Assembly: GCA_028023455.1 (NCBI GenBank)
Contig: JAQFVV010000275.1
Location: 374,001 to 438,000 of the forward strand
From: Epiperipatus broadwayi
Taxonomy: Eukaryota; Onychophora; Udeonychophora; Euonychophora; Peripatidae
Direction: 5' to 3'
DNA length: 64,000 nucleotides
Of this stretch, positions 38,320 to 51,778 are shown in pieces (the first letter of the stretch is position 1; every line of letters begins with the position of its first letter). A model generated the notes under the pieces. The model was not told the origin of the DNA. It worked only from the letters and a program-made list of their open reading frames with translations, and did no database searches. The position numbers and the translations under genes were made by a program.

Positions 38320-41300
38320 TGTGGCACTTCGTTCAGTTACGTATTACTTTCTTTGTAATCTATTTAGATAATATGAAAACTATATAGTTATAATAAGTTT
38401 TCCTTTCTTTTGTTTATGTTATAATCAAATGATTATTTTTCTAATGAGGTCGCTAAGTCGAGATGTTTTTAAAAAAAAAAATATATAGTCTGCTTTTAGT
38501 TTCCAAGGAAAGAACAGTGCTGAAATTTGGTAACTCAATTTTTTTCATTTTTATTTTTGCAGAAATAAATATAATCAAAAATGAAATTTTAATAATATAA
38601 TGTATGGCTAAAAAAATTTTTTGATAAGGCGTCCTGATTTCCTGTGCCATCTACCTATTTAAAGACCTTTTATGCCAAAATTTATTGTCTCTCATACTAA
38701 AGTTCAAAAGAGAAGCGGATGTAATAAAAGGTCACAAAAAAAATTATATTATATCTAAATTAAGGAAGATAAATGATTTCCAAGTGAGAAATAATTATTT
38801 ATTAACTTTATGTCATTTATTAATCTTCTTAGTATAGAAAAAAAAAATAATGAAATTGAAAATATTTTGAAACCAGGAAAATCAACTAAAAACATTTGTG
38901 TCTTTCTCCAATATTTGTCTGCCTTTAAGTAATGTAGTTACATACGATTAAAATATGTTTTATTCACCAAGAATTGTCTGGAAATATAATAATGATGAAT
39001 AAAATTAAATTATGCCTATATGTTTTTTTTACAGGGGAAAAAAATATAAACTTTCTCAGAGTAAATATGGGAAGGATTATATAGGGGCATTCGGAGAAGT
39101 TACCCGTTAAAAAAAAAATTATAATTCCTAAAAGTATGAACAAACCAAATATCTTAGTGGCTTAATGATAAAATAAATGATATATTATGTTATACACATC
39201 AGTTGGAATTATTAAAAACTTCCTGTATACGTAAATTGACTGCAGTTTATTATCAGAATAATCTCGAAAAATTGCATGTTTTAGATCCACCAGTAAATAG
39301 CTAATGTGAATTGTGCGTATCGTCAATAATAAAGTAAAAAAAAAAAAATTGTGTATGTTTGTAAGTCTATCGTCAACTGTTCGTTATGTTAGAATATGTA
39401 TATATTTTCTTGGATCCCAAAGTAATAGTAGTTTAATTCCAAGTAAGAATTAATCTTCATTTCTGCTATATTTTTCTTTACCTAATTTATTAAACTAACA
39501 CAAAATAAAAACTTTTATTTAAAGGAAATAATACCATGCGTTTGTGTTTTAAACTTGCTTCGTGAAATACGACTGAATAAAGCTCTTCACCTGGACCGGT
39601 ACTCAACAGGAAAACATTTTCTAATGAAGTATGCTTGTTAATTAATGATTATTTAAAAGAAGCTAAGTTATAAATGATATGTATTTTACTTTGTTATATC
39701 ACATAGGTTAAGTCTGTATGGTCAAGTGATATTTATGGCCTTGCTTCAACAGAATATGTTTTAATATAGTATTATGATTAAGTTGATATTTAACACGAAG
39801 AAAAAATCTATAAAATATGTTTTAATTATTACTTTACAATTTATAGGTAGAAATTTTGTATGTTATAGATAAAAGTAAAAAAAAAATATTTAGTGTTTAG
39901 GGGTAAAAATAAATATTGAAAATTATCAGAAGTAATAAAAAAAAATGCTATAACAAAAGATTTCTTATTAAAGTTTTGAAACAATTTATACTGTATATTA
40001 ATTGAGAATTTATTCTAATTATTCATTAAATAACATCCACTTTATTTAGTTTAAGATAGTATGCTACCAACTATTTTTGAATGTTCCTTTATTAAAATTA
40101 AAATTATTATACTTTTGTTATTCTATGATGTCCATTGATTTCAGATGTTGATCAAAGTATGCACGGTAACATAAGTTTATTATAATCAGTGTATTTACTT
40201 ATCCTGCCCAGATATACAGCATTGGTGTATAATAATAATATTCATATAGGTAATAATTATAATGTGTTTATTTTGTGGGATGAAAAATAGTCCAAAGCTT
40301 TGTTTTCCATGAGAGGAAGATTTTAAATATAATGTTCGGGTATGTTTATAGCCCAAGTGATCGATTCTCATAGATGGGATGATCAAAATTTATCTAGCAT
40401 TTAGTATGCTTCATTCATTTAAATCCCAGGAGAGGATTGTATTTGGTGTGTGTTCGTTGTATGCCAAGTAAGAGGCAAAGGAAACACCCAAATATTTTAA
40501 TATAGTAGATTACTTTACAGATAACCATTGGTTCTTCTGTTCCTCGTATGGAAAATAAGATAGCTCACATGGAGTGTTCCAGTTAATGACCTTAATTTTT
40601 GAAAGTTGGACGAGACAAGGTTATATTAGGTATTAGTTCCTCAAGATCCACTTTAGTATAAATAGTGCGTTAGTAGCAGATCAATATCATATTGTGCTGC
40701 TAAATATTGCTAGTATTTGACAAGTAAATCAATGGAGAAAGTAATTAAAATTGCGTAATTTAAAACCTTTATTTACTGAAAGTTAATTAAATGCAATATT
40801 TAATTCTAGTTAGTGGTAAATAATACTCATATTCAAATTATACGTATGAATAAAATTTAATATAACTTAAGTTAGCATTAAGTTAAATGTAAGATGAAGT
40901 GATGTAACTTCCTGATAACTGTTATATTTATTTATAGTGAATAAGGTTATCATTAAAGACCATAGTAAATAAAATGTAATAAATAAATTTAATATTTTGC
41001 GTATTGCATATGATGGGATTAATCCATTTAAAAAAAAAATAGTTCAGTCAATAATTTTGAATAAAAGCTACCACAGGAGTTACCAAAATTTAATAAACAA
41101 TATATTATTAATGAAAATGTACTTAGTTAATCAATCCATATGATTGCATACAAGGAGAAGTAATAACCTCTAGTCCACGCAACAAAAAGTATATAGATTA
41201 ATGTCTATTGATTATATTTTATATTTTGTATTACTATGGGATTATTGAATAAATGTTCATATATTTTTTTTGTGATAATAATAAATTATGGTCTTGTTAA

Positions 41301-42147
41301 AATTTGTTGTAGATTGTTTTTTTATTTTTATATGCTAAATATAAGTGTTTGCCACCAATGTTACCAAAACCTTTTCTTGAGTCGAGGAAATCATTTTAAA
41401 TTCTTAAACTTAATATACAGATAAATACATTTAAGCAGATCCGGAATATGTCATTATATTTTAGTTTAATGATAATTATTTATGAGTTAAAACTTCAGAC
41501 TAAACATTTTTATTAATAGTAAAAATGAATTTATTCCCAAACTATTAACTTTGGTTGCACATTATTCCCATTTTCCATTTAGTTAAAATTGTCTAAGTAA
41601 TAAATCTTAGTTATATTATTGTGTTGTCATGGATGATGGAGGACACAAAACACCTGTCTTTTTATTATTCTGACTAGAGATTCACAGAAAAAAAAAAACT
41701 GTGTTATTCAGAATTATACGTCATTATTGAATAGAGAATTATCATCTCTTTACAAATAATATAGCAGTTGATATGAGAGATGAAGACACGTGAATTTAAG
41801 TCAAATAAATGTTTCCTATAGCCGTCCAGATTATAAGTCATAATAGAACAACACAAATACTGCCGAGCATTTTCCTTACATGAAACAAAGAACCCTGAGA
41901 TTAATATTATTATAAGTATTCTTGTAAATTAATAAGTGATCAATTGTTGTTGTTATTACAATCGTGGCATGGCTTCGAAGGTGGTGTACAATTGTATTAT
42001 GTAATGCAGATCATATTGGAAAATTAATGGATATGTTTGCTATTTTGGTTGCCTTAATTTCCAACCCTGAAAAAGTGGTGCAAACTAAACTAATAGATAA
42101 TTACAGAATATGAAACAGAGGTATATTTAATTGGGTTAGAAATGGCC
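38320..42147 (+). repeat. 5' long direct repeat (putative LTR) of element B, left end in gap
   Basis: The stretch matches 48870-52772 almost continuously in direct orientation. Shared landmarks are CTTTCTTTTGTTTATGTT (38404 and about 48927), TTCCTCAAGATCCACTTTAG (40638 and 51165) and GTGCAAACTAAACTAATA (42078 and 52710). The offset drifts from about 10.52 to 10.63 kb because of many small indels. The two copies flank gag-pol of element B, which is the arrangement of LTRs. A TATA motif lies at 40657. It contains no convincing protein. The similarity stops at ATTGGGTTAGAA (42135-42146). Confidence 0.75.
40657..40665 (+). promoter_or_regulatory. TATA-box-like motif in 5' long repeat
   Basis: TATAAATAG, conserved in the second copy at 51184 within a well conserved neighbourhood. 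It would place transcription start about 2.7 kb into the LTR (measured in the 3' copy) and leave a U5/R portion of roughly 1.5 kb. Confidence 0.4.
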
Positions 42148-42732
42148 ATTCCAACTGAGGCTGTAATTAGCTATAGCTGGTACGATAATTTGGTAAACTT
42201 TTCTTGAAGTGTGTTAATATTGTTTGCCAAAGATGGATTAGTTATTCATTGATTAAAAATATTGTAATAATGAATTGTTTTAATACATAAGATATTATGT
42301 GAATATCTATTAAGTATGATCTAATCTTTTGCCACTAAAATAAATAATTAAGTTTATCAGTTTATGATGTTGTGGTCTGTAGGCCAATTCCATAAAACAC
42401 TGTAATGATTTGGGCCTATTTATGATGAGTCTGTTTGTCTGATCTTGTGATTGGCACTTATGCCATATGCCGCATAGATATCTAACGAGATTTATATGGA
42501 CCAAGAAGCATGTGAAAAAAAAAGAAGTTGAGCATATTTAGTAGTTAATGTTGGAGCTTTAGGGATATTGATGTCAGGAGAGCATAGTTTTTGGTGTAGA
42601 GTGTTTTGGTAGGAGAGAGGCATGGAGGCAGGATTAAATCTTGTCAATAATTTCTTATCAATAATTTTTATTAATAGTTCCTTGCTAATATTTTCAGTAC
42701 TGTTAAATACTCAAAAGAGTTAGAATTTTAAT
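42148..42732 (+). other. Leader between 5' repeat and gag of element B
   Basis: No coding frame. TGATGTCAGGAG at 42569 loosely resembles primer-binding sites complementary to a leucine tRNA 3' end, but it is not directly next to the end of the repeat homology. The true LTR end may therefore lie further right than 42147, with the 3' copy cut short by the PLE. Confidence 0.3.
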
Positions 42733-44884
42733 ATGAGTGAAAACAAAGATAATCATAGTATTTCTGAGGATTTGGGAGGATCCCAAGAGGACTACAATCT
42801 AGATCATGAGACTCCATATTTTAGTGTAGAATTAAAAGAGGAAGGGGAAGATTTGGATATAGATAATCCAGAAGAAGCCACAGTAATAAAGGGGAAGACA
42901 TGAAAAAAAAAAAAAAAATGAGCCAAGATCAAGTAATGAGAAATACATTGGAGGAATTCTGAAAAAATAAGAAAAAAAATCAAATAGTGAATTAAAAGGA
43001 ATTAAAAAGTCAGATCCAAAACTGTACAGTGGGGCTCAATAGAACAATCAAATAGTGAATTAAAAGTCAGATCCAAAACTCAAATAGTAAATTAGAACAA
43101 TCCAAATAGTGAATTAAAAAGTCAGATCCAAAACTCAAATAAATGGAATTAAAAGTGAATTAAAAGTCAGATCCAAAACTCCAAGTTAGTAAATTAGAAC
43201 AATCAAATAGTGAATTAAAAGGAGTCAGATCCAAAATTTAAATATTGAATTGTGCCGGATACCAAATTCAGGAGATCAAAGACATCTCAGACAATTAAGT
43301 ACAGAGATAAAGGACTTCAAGGAGAAGATTTTGAGAAATCAGTGTAGAAGAGTCAAAATTGGCCTCTGAAGAAGCTGAAATAAAGAATAAGGAAGAGAGA
43401 TCAAAACAAATTCTGAAAAGGCAGAAAATATGATTGAGGCTATCCAGCAGGACTTTCGAAAAGTCAATATATTGTGTTAAACAATGAAGTACAGGAAATA
43501 AGAAATTATCAAAAGGAAGCAGTAGTATTTCAAACAGAAATTCAGGATAGAGCTTGTAAATCTATTAAGGGAGAATTAGACAGTGCTAGAAGTGAAGTTA
43601 GTAATTTGAAAGAGGAAGTTAAAAAATATAACTCTAGAACCTGACAATGTAGTGAAAGGATGTCAGAGCCGGATTACCAGATTAATAGCTAAATCTTTTA
43701 GAAACTCAAGAGTTAACTCCAATGTGAGATTAATCAAAATCTAGAAAAGTGAGCTAAGTCAAGTTATGGGAAGAGTAGAAAATTTTAATCGATATAATAA
43801 GGGAGTAATGCACAGCTATTACATAATAATCTCAAGGATGAAATAGGGGGGAATTCAATGATTCAGTGTGAGAGTAAAGTTTATCAAAGATTAGAAGATA
43901 AATTCAGGGATAGATAAAGATGAAACTATTAACCAATTGGAACAACAGATTAAACACTTAAATGTAGGCCTAAAAGATAGTTCAAAGAGAATAGACTGTG
44001 AATGGCAGAACTATAAGTTCAGAATTAGAGAAGTCGAATGCAAGCTATAGACTATAATAGGGATAATTTTACAAAAGAGTAAAGTTGTTCAAAGTAAAGG
44101 GTTTATTCTGAAACTCAAGTAAAGGGAAACAAATAATGGTCATAATAACCAAGTCATATCTGAGTTACATACGGTAATTAATCCAGTAGAATCAATATAC
44201 GGTCCATTTAATGAGGCTAGAATAAAATCATGCTAGAGCCATAAAGTAATAGCAGCTCCATGGCCTTAAAATTCTTAAAAATAAAATTTTTAGAGGTGAA
44301 TATCTGGAGAATCCACATGAGTATCTCCAGAATCTGGAGGGAGTTATTCACCTTATGTCATTTATCTGAGATAGAAAAGATTGCTATTGCCGCTAACCAT
44401 TTGTGTGCAGCATCTAAAGACTGGTGGCAATCATTATTTATTAAACCAGAAACATATGGAGACTTCCAAATATCTTATAGTTAGCCAGTTTTTGGGGGAA
44501 GACCACCAAGATAACCTGAGATATCAGATATCTCAGGAAAGATATCATGTAAATAAGGGTAGTTATACTCAGTTTTTCGAAGGAGTCAGGCCGTCAAATT
44601 GAAAACCTTGACAGCTTATCCTTTATCTGAGACACAAATTGTGCTGAATAATTCGCCATAATCTGCCGAGGCATATAGAGCAGATCTTGATTGCTGCTGA
44701 CCAACATACCATAGAAGAGGTAGTAGAAATTTTAGATTCGTTAGAGACCAGTGATAGGAATATTGATAATAGAATTAGGGTAAATAGAGACACCCATCCA
44801 ATGGTGAGTAATATCAATTTCGCAGATAGGTCACATATGGGAAGGAGGAAGTTAGTTAGAGAAAAAGGATATTATAGGAGCTAA
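42733..44884 (+). pseudogene. gag of element B with long coiled-coil N-terminal region
   Basis: An ATG at 42733 opens 56 codons rich in E, D and S up to a TGA at 42901, just before an A run. Translation in shifting frames then gives long K/E/Q/N-rich coiled-coil-like stretches. These include an 18-codon repeat (42979-43255), AEIKNKEERSKQILKRQK (about 43376), GELDSARSEVSNLKEEVKK (about 43570) and a further block near 43920-44050. A capsid-like part follows with ASKDWW (about 44411), shared with Gag of element A. A last segment with IEEVVEILDSLETSDRN (from about 44713) ends at 44882. The protein would build the particle. It has many stops and shifts, so it is dead. The long coiled-coil region before the capsid is unusual in length. 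Confidence 0.6.
42979..43255 (+). repeat. Tandem coiled-coil-coding repeat (about 54 bp unit)
   Basis: Several imperfect copies of a unit whose core codes for QSNSELKSQIQNSNSKLE (18 codons). Hydrophobic I and L are spaced in a heptad-like way between S, N, Q, K and E, as in a coiled coil. Copies vary by small insertions and deletions that break the frame, probably from slippage. Confidence 0.7.
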
Positions 44885-45125
44885 TCCCTATGGGTAGACA
44901 GAATAGCTACCTCAGTAGGCCGAACAGTTAAGAGTAGAATTCTGAATGAGAATCAGCCTTCTACTAGTGGTATCCCAACAATAACCAAAGAAAAATATAA
45001 AAGGTAGTAAAAGTAGTGGGGCATTAAATTAAAAAGGACCTACACGAGGAACGTTCCTCACTTTGGGCCCTATTTTTAAGCATATGGGGGAACAGCATGA
45101 TGTGGATTATCAATAATATTAGACC

Positions 45126-45493
45126 TTGACATTGATTATTTGGAACCTGGCAAAATGTCTGACCACCTATCTTGGCATACAACTGTCCCATGAAAAGATT
45201 ATCATTTCAGGAATTGTTGTCAACACCTTAATTGATTCAGGCAGTCAAGCTTCCTTGTTGTCTGAAGAAACTTACTTGAAAAATTCAGTCAGCTTGGCCA
45301 ATCTATTCCAATTTTACCAACTAAGGTGATTAGGATAATACTTGCTAATGGAAAGAAGACTAAGTTATCTAATAAACATGTTTTTATTACATTAGAAATT
45401 AATTTGCTTGAAATTTGAGCATGTCTTTTTAATCATGCCAGGTTTGATTCATGAAGCCATAATTGGTTCGGATTTTCATGACTCTAAATAGAT
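45126..45493 (+). pseudogene. Aspartic protease of element B (inactivated)
   Basis: The catalytic LIDSGSQASLLS is present at about 45230, and AIIGSDFHDS, the second conserved end of a retropepsin, at about 45460. A frame change lies between them after 45329. The layout equals that of element A, where the motifs are IDTGSQVS and IIIGSDFL. It would process the element's polyprotein. Confidence 0.65.
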
Positions 45494-45631
45494 TGTTATA
45501 TTAATTACAGAGATGAAACTTTTGGATGTAAAGAGAGATTTGCCCTCTTGTAGTCAATTGTAATAGTCAGATGAATCAATTAATGACCATACAGGAGACA
45601 ACAGTTGATGTAAATATTAAAGTTAAGTTGG

Positions 45632-46520
45632 ATGGTTCACCTATGTGTTGGCACAGAATACTATAAACCATTTTTCCAGTTGTTGTTCCAGTATCGTTGT
45701 GTTTTCTCCAAAATACCTGGTATATTAAAAGGGTATGTCCATAGAATCAATTTGAAAGATAATGAGCCTTTCCAGCAGCGTACTTATCCTATTCCTTATC
45801 AATACCAAGCAGAGGTTCAACAGAAGATTAATAAGATGATTGACTGGCAAATAATTAAGCCCAGCCCTTAGTCTTCATGTGAATCCATTAGTAGTAGTCA
45901 AAAAGAAAGATGGATCCATTAGAGTCTGTCTGGATGCACGTACACTTAACCAGCATACTGTTCCTAGAGAATGACATACCATCACCTATTCAGGAATTAT
46001 TGACTAGAAGTTCAAGGGAAGAGCATATTCTCCACATTTGATTTAACCATCAGCTATTGGCAAATCCCACTCCTACAAAAATGATCAAAAGTATACGGCA
46101 TTCCGTTACCAGGGCCAATCTTATATTTTTTCAAGGATGCCCTTTGGTTTAATTAATAAGTGGGGCTGGCCTTATCAGATGCTTGAATATGGTCTTTTCA
46201 AAAGAACTGAAAAATTTGTTAGTTATATATGTCGATGATATTGTCATTGCTTGGAAAATTTAATGATCATTTACAGCTATCTTAGCATGTTTCTTTGTGA
46301 GTGTTCAGAGAACAATATAAAAGTCAACTTAGAAAAATGTATTTTAATTGCCCAGAAATCTCTTTTCTTGGTCATTTGGTTAGTGCTGAAGGGGTCAAAC
46401 CTCACCCAGACAAAATTGCCACGCCATTCAAAAGTTTCCGTCCCTAAAACCAGAAAGAACTTGAGATCGCTTTTGGGACTGTAATTACTATCACAGGTTT
46501 TATAAAAAATTTTCATATGA
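45632..46520 (+). pseudogene. Reverse transcriptase of element B (broken)
   Basis: The RT linker reads open to 45871 with GYVHRINLKDNEPFQQRTYP and YPIPYQYQ, parallel to element A. A stop in SP-stop-SS follows. GSIRVCLDARTLNQH is near 45912, TFDLTISYWQIPL near 46036, the catalytic YVDDIVIA near 46228 and SLLGL near 46470. At least four frame changes separate these pieces. The active-site aspartates are kept. It is more damaged than the RT of element A. Confidence 0.75.
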
Positions 46521-46609
46521 TACTATGCACTTATCTGTTTTATTAAAAAAAATGTGAAAAGTGGAGGTGGACCCAGGAACATACAAGGGAATTTCAAATT
46601 ATTAAAGAT

Positions 46610-47040
46610 AACTTTTTAAAAACAGTAATTTTAGCCTATCAAGATTTAAATAAAGAGTTCTATTTCCAAACCGACAGTAGTGGGTTCAGTTTAGGGGGGT
46701 GATTCTATACCAATTTAATGAGAATAAGGAACCTAGAGTCTTATATTTCTTAAGCCGACATTTAAGGGGAGCGGAACTTAACTATACCACCAAGAAAAGA
46801 GGCATTAGCTGTTGTGTGGGATTTCAAAAACTTAGACAGCTTTTGTTGGGATCAAAAATTATGAGTATTAACTGATCATCGTAGTTTAGAGTTTCTCAAC
46901 AAGAGTTACCTTAATAATGAAAGATTAATCAGATGGAGCCTCTATCTCTAACAGTAACAGTATGAAATCATATATTGTTCAGGACAGGATAATGTCATTG
47001 CAGATATTCTTAGCTGCAATCCTGTTTCTGTTAATTATCA
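46610..47040 (+). pseudogene. RNase H of element B (broken)
   Basis: FYFQTDSSGFSLGG near 46660 carries the first catalytic Asp. EALAVVWDFKKLRQLLLGSK near 46798 carries the conserved Glu. A LTDHR-like motif lies near 46868 and YCSGQDNVIADIL near 46973 is the domain end. Frames change between them and several stops occur. Identity with element A over these motifs is obvious. Confidence 0.65.
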
Positions 47041-47252
47041 GAACCCCAGTACTGAAAATATAATTATTTGTAATATGTCTAGTTTGTTAGAGGAAGAAAT
47101 GGTTACAGATTATACAAATTTAGAATTACTGCAAGCACAGGATGCTAGGCTGGAGAGAATAGTTCACTTCTTATCAGATCCAGCTAAATTAGGTCAGAAA
47201 AGTAGATATGCTGATAGAATGAGAGGGGTATAAGTTTAAAGATAGAATTTTA

Positions 47253-48323
47253 ATGAAGAAATTAAAAAGGAGAGATGAAAATTCTTGGAGAGTGATTATT
47301 CCTTTATGTTTAGTCAATAAACTCATAGATTATGTTCACACCCAATATGGACACTATGGAATTCAGAAAATTGAACCTATTATTAAGAAGCATTTTTATT
47401 TTCATAAGATGTCTGAATCCATTGTCCGTGAGACTTAGGGAATGCGAGATTTGTTTAAAAACTAAGTTTCAAAATAAATCATATGTGGAACACTTCAACC
47501 CATACTGCCCAGTCAGCCCAATGAATTATTGGCACTGGACTTTTATGGACCACTTCCACCTTTCAACCGTCAAAAATTTATTCTTGTGATGTATGACATT
47601 TTTACGAAATATGTCTCTGCTTACCCAGTTCCAAAAACAGATGCTAAAAATGTTATTAAGTGCTTGGAAACTTATCAAATTCCATTAATAGGAAAACCAG
47701 CTTCAATACTTATCGACCACGCTACTGCATTCATTTCTGGTACATGGAAAAAGTGGGGTAAGAAGCAAAATATTCAACATATCATGTGCTTGATTAGAAA
47801 TCCCCAATCCAATCCAAGTGAAAGAATCATGCATGAGATAAGTAGATTGTTCTGAGTATATATGGAACGGGATCACAAACAGTGGGTCAATAAGTTGCCA
47901 CAGGTGATTAATTATATAAATATAACTATTAATGAGTCTACTAGGATGTCTCCAATTTGGCTGCACTTTGGTAGACCTGAACCTTTACTAATCAAAACAC
48001 CATTACCCGTAATAGTGGAAAATATTAATGTGGAACATGACCAAGCACTGGCCAGAATTAACCTTAAAAAGATGGGTGATAAACGCACTCGTTATTCCAA
48101 AACCAGTCCACATCCTTTTAAAGTCCATGATTTTGTTTTAATTAGAACTCCCCATGTGAGTAATCTCCGGAAACATATGTTTAGAAAATTCATGTATCTT
48201 TATGAAGGCCCCTATGAAATTGTGAAACAAGTGGGTGAGAATGCATTTTTGGTCTCAACCCCTGATGGAACAAGAGGTACCTATAATGCCCGGAGCTTAC
48301 TACCATATCCCAAGAAAAATTAA
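47253..48323 (+). pseudogene. Integrase of element B (nearly intact core)
   Basis: The zinc-binding part shows HTQYGHYG (about 47338) and, in a shifted frame, CEICLKTK (about 47445). The core from 47529 has DFYGPLPP, ILIDHATAF and NPSERIMHEISRLF with all three acidic residues. A single TGA at 47853-47855 interrupts it, and the same frame resumes immediately (VYMERDHKQWVNK) and runs to a stop at 48321. The C-terminal end has EGPYEIVKQVGENAFLV and GTYNARSL, as in element A. This is the best preserved gene of element B. Confidence 0.85.
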
Positions 48324-48432
48324 ATCCTTAAAACTGTATTTATTGACATAAGAAAGAAATAGGATATAAACTTAGTAATATCATAAGAAGTGTTAAAAAA
48401 TGCATATATTATTTTATTTTTTATTTATTATA

Positions 48433-48445
48433 ACGGTGGGAGAAT
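48433..48445 (+). other. Polypurine tract before the 3' repeat of element B
   Basis: GGTGGGAGAA followed by TTGTAACC. The purine run next to a TGTAAC start (48446) is the standard junction between the internal region and the 3' LTR in Ty3-type elements. It lies 110 bases after the integrase stop. Confidence 0.5.
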
Positions 48446-51183
48446 TGTAACCTAGTGTTATTCACACTTGGTTTACTTGGCATTATTTCTGCAGGAAAAC
48501 AAGGCTATTCTTTAAAGAAATAAAAAGATAAATTAACAATAGTAATAATGGATTAATAAAGTATGCTATTCACTCACTTTGACATGTTTTGGGTGAATAA
48601 CTAATAGATTTAATAACTCAATGTCATTTTTAAAGAGAGAACATGAATAATTTAATTGAGATATTAATAATTAGAGCAAATTAATATGGTATAAAAGCTA
48701 AACAGTAATTGATTTTGGATGGGTAGAGGGGAGAGTGGATGAGTGTCTTATCATAAAGCACAATAACTTCTGGTAATTTCTTTTTGTAAAAAAAAAAAAT
48801 GTTTAAAGAATTATACATCACTGATTGTTAATTTAATGTATTTATTATTATTTTTTTTATATTGTCAAATTACTTTGTAATCCAGGTAAATAATACTGAA
48901 AACTATATGATTGTAATAAGTTTTTCCTTTCTTTTGTTTATGTTATAATCAAATGATTATTTTTCTGTAAGAGGTCGCTAAAGTAAAAAAAAAAAAAAAT
49001 TATAGTCTGCTTTTAGTTTTCAAGGAAGGAACAGTGCTGAAAATTGGTAACTCAATTTTTTTCATTTTATTTTGCAGAAATAAATGTAATCAAAGTAAAA
49101 TTTTAATAATATAATGCGTGGCTAAATTTTTTTGATAAGATATCCTGATTTCCTGTGCCATCTACCTATTTAAAAACCTTTTATACTTAAAAATTTATTG
49201 TCTCGCGCTAAAGTTCAAAAATGACAGCTTTAACTAAGGGAATCACGAAAAGTGTTATTATGTCTAAATTAAGGAAGATAAATGATTTCCAAATGAGAAA
49301 TAATTATTTAGTAACTTTGTATCACTTGTTAATATTTTCTTGGTATAGAAAAAAAAAAAAATAATAAGTGAAAGAAATATTTTGAAACCAAGGAAAATCA
49401 ACTAGAAACATTTTCGCGCTCTTTCTCAATATTGTCTGCCTTTACAAGTAATGTAGTTACATACATTAAAATATGTTTTATTCACCAAGAATTGTCTGGA
49501 AATAATAATAATGATAAATAAGATTAAATTATGCACCTGTATATTTTTTGAAAAAAATATAAACTTTCTCAGAGTAAATATAGGAAGAGTTATATAGGGG
49601 CATTCTTACGGAGAAGTTACCATTAAAAAAAATTTATAATTCCTAAAGTATGAACAAAACTAAATATCTTAGTGACTTAATGATAAAAATAAATGATATA
49701 TTATATTACACATTAGTTGGAGTTAGTAAAACTTCCTATACATGTAAATCAGCTGCAGTTATTATCATAATAATCTCTCGGAAAATTGCGCATTTCCGTC
49801 CATAAGTAAGCTAGCTAATATGAATTGTACGTATCGTCAATAATAAAAAAGAAAAGAATTGTGTATGTTTATCGTCTATCGTCAACTGTTCGTTATGTTA
49901 TAATATGTATATTTTATTTTCTATGGATCCCAAAATTGTAGCAGTTTAATTAAAGTAAGAATTAATCTTCAATTCTGCTATATTTTTCTTTACCTAATTT
50001 ATTAAACGCACAAAATAAGAGAAAACTTTTATTTAAAGGAAATAATACCATGCATTTATTGTTTTTAAACTTGCTTCGTGAAATACGACTGGATAAAGCT
50101 CTTCAATTGCTCAACAGAAAAACATTTTCTAATGAGAAAGTATGCACTTGTTAATTAATGATTGTTTAAAACTAAGTTATAAATGATATGTAATTTTTTT
50201 GTTATATCACATAGGTTAAAGTCTGTATAGTCAAGTGATATTTAATAGCCTTGTAATGACAAAGGTATGTTTTAATATAATTATTATAGGTTAAGTTGAT
50301 ATTTAACACGAAAAAAAAAAAATCTATAAAATATGTTTTAATTATTACATACAATTGTAGGTAGAAGTTTTGTATGTTAGATACGTAAAAGAAAAATATT
50401 TAGATATTTAAGGGGTAAAATAAATATTGAAAATTATCAGAAGTAACTAAAAAAAAAAAAAAAAAATGCTATAACAAAATATTTCTTGTTAAAGTTTTGA
50501 AAACGAATTTATACTGTATTAATTGAGGAATTTATTCCTAATTATTCTTAAATAAAACATCCACTTTATTTAGTTTAAGATAGTATGCTACCAACTATTT
50601 TGAATGTTCCTTTATTAAAATTAAAATTATTATACTTTTATTCTATGATGTCCATTGATTTCAGATGTTGATCAAAGTATACACGGTAACATAAGTTTAT
50701 TATAATCAGTGTATTTACTTATCCTGCCCAGATACAGCATTGGTATATGCTTAATATTCGCATAGGTAATAATTATAATGTATTTATTTTGTGGGATGAA
50801 AAAAAAATCTCCCCAAAAGCTGTTTTCCATGAGAGGAAGATTTTAAATATAATGTTCGGGTATGTTTATAGCCCAAGTGATCGATTCTCATAGATAGGAC
50901 GATCAAGAATTTATCCAACATTTAGTATGCTTCATTCGTTTAAATCCCAGGAGAGGATTGTATTTGGTGTGTGTTTGTTGTATGCCCAAGTAAGAGGCAA
51001 GAAACCACCAAAATATTTTAATGTAGTAGATTACTTTACAGACCTTCGTGGTTATTCCATATCCCTCATGTGAAAATAAAGATAGCTCCACCATGGAAGG
51101 TGTTGATTATTGTGCTTAATTTTGAAAGTTCGGGCAAGATAAAGGTTATATTGGAGGTGTTAGTTCCTCAAGATCCACTTTAG

Positions 51184-51192
51184 TATAAATAG
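51184..51192 (+). promoter_or_regulatory. TATA-box-like motif in 3' long repeat
   Basis: TATAAATAG at the position equivalent to 40657. Preservation in both repeats is consistent with an LTR promoter but is also expected from common ancestry. Confidence 0.35.
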
Positions 51193-51631
51193 TGCATTAG
51201 TAACTAAGATCAATATCTGTATTGTGCTGCTAAATATTGCTAGTATTTGACAAGTAAATCAATGGAGAAAGTAATTAAAATTGCATAATTTAAAACGCTT
51301 ATAACATGAAGGAATATTCAAATGCAATATTTAATTCTGGTTAGTAATTAAATAATACTCATATTTAAAAGTATACATATGAATAAAATTTGTATCATAA
51401 CTTAAGTTAGCATTAAGTTAAATGTAAGACGGTAATTGTAACTTCTGATAACTGGCCTATAATTAGAATAGGTTATCCCATTAAAGACCATAAATAAAGT
51501 AAATGTATTAGAAATAAATTTAATATTTTGCGTATTGCATATGATTGGATTAATCATTTAAAAAAAAAAAAAAAAAAGAAAAAAAAAATAGTTAGTCAAT
51601 AATTTTGAATAAAAGCTTCTACAAGGTTACC

Positions 51632-51778
51632 AAAATTTAATAAACAATGTATTGGTAATGAAATGTACTTTTAGTTAATCAATCCATATGATTGCATACA
51701 GGAAAAATTTAATAAACAATGTATTGGTAATGAAATAATTTTTTAGTTAATCTATCCATATGATTGAATACAGGAGAA
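51632..51778 (+). repeat. Tandem duplication of about 73 bp inside the 3' repeat only
   Basis: Two adjacent copies beginning AATTTAATAAACAATGTATT and ending near GATTG-ATACAGG. The 5' repeat has a single copy at about 41086-41155, so the duplication arose after the two repeats separated. Confidence 0.8.
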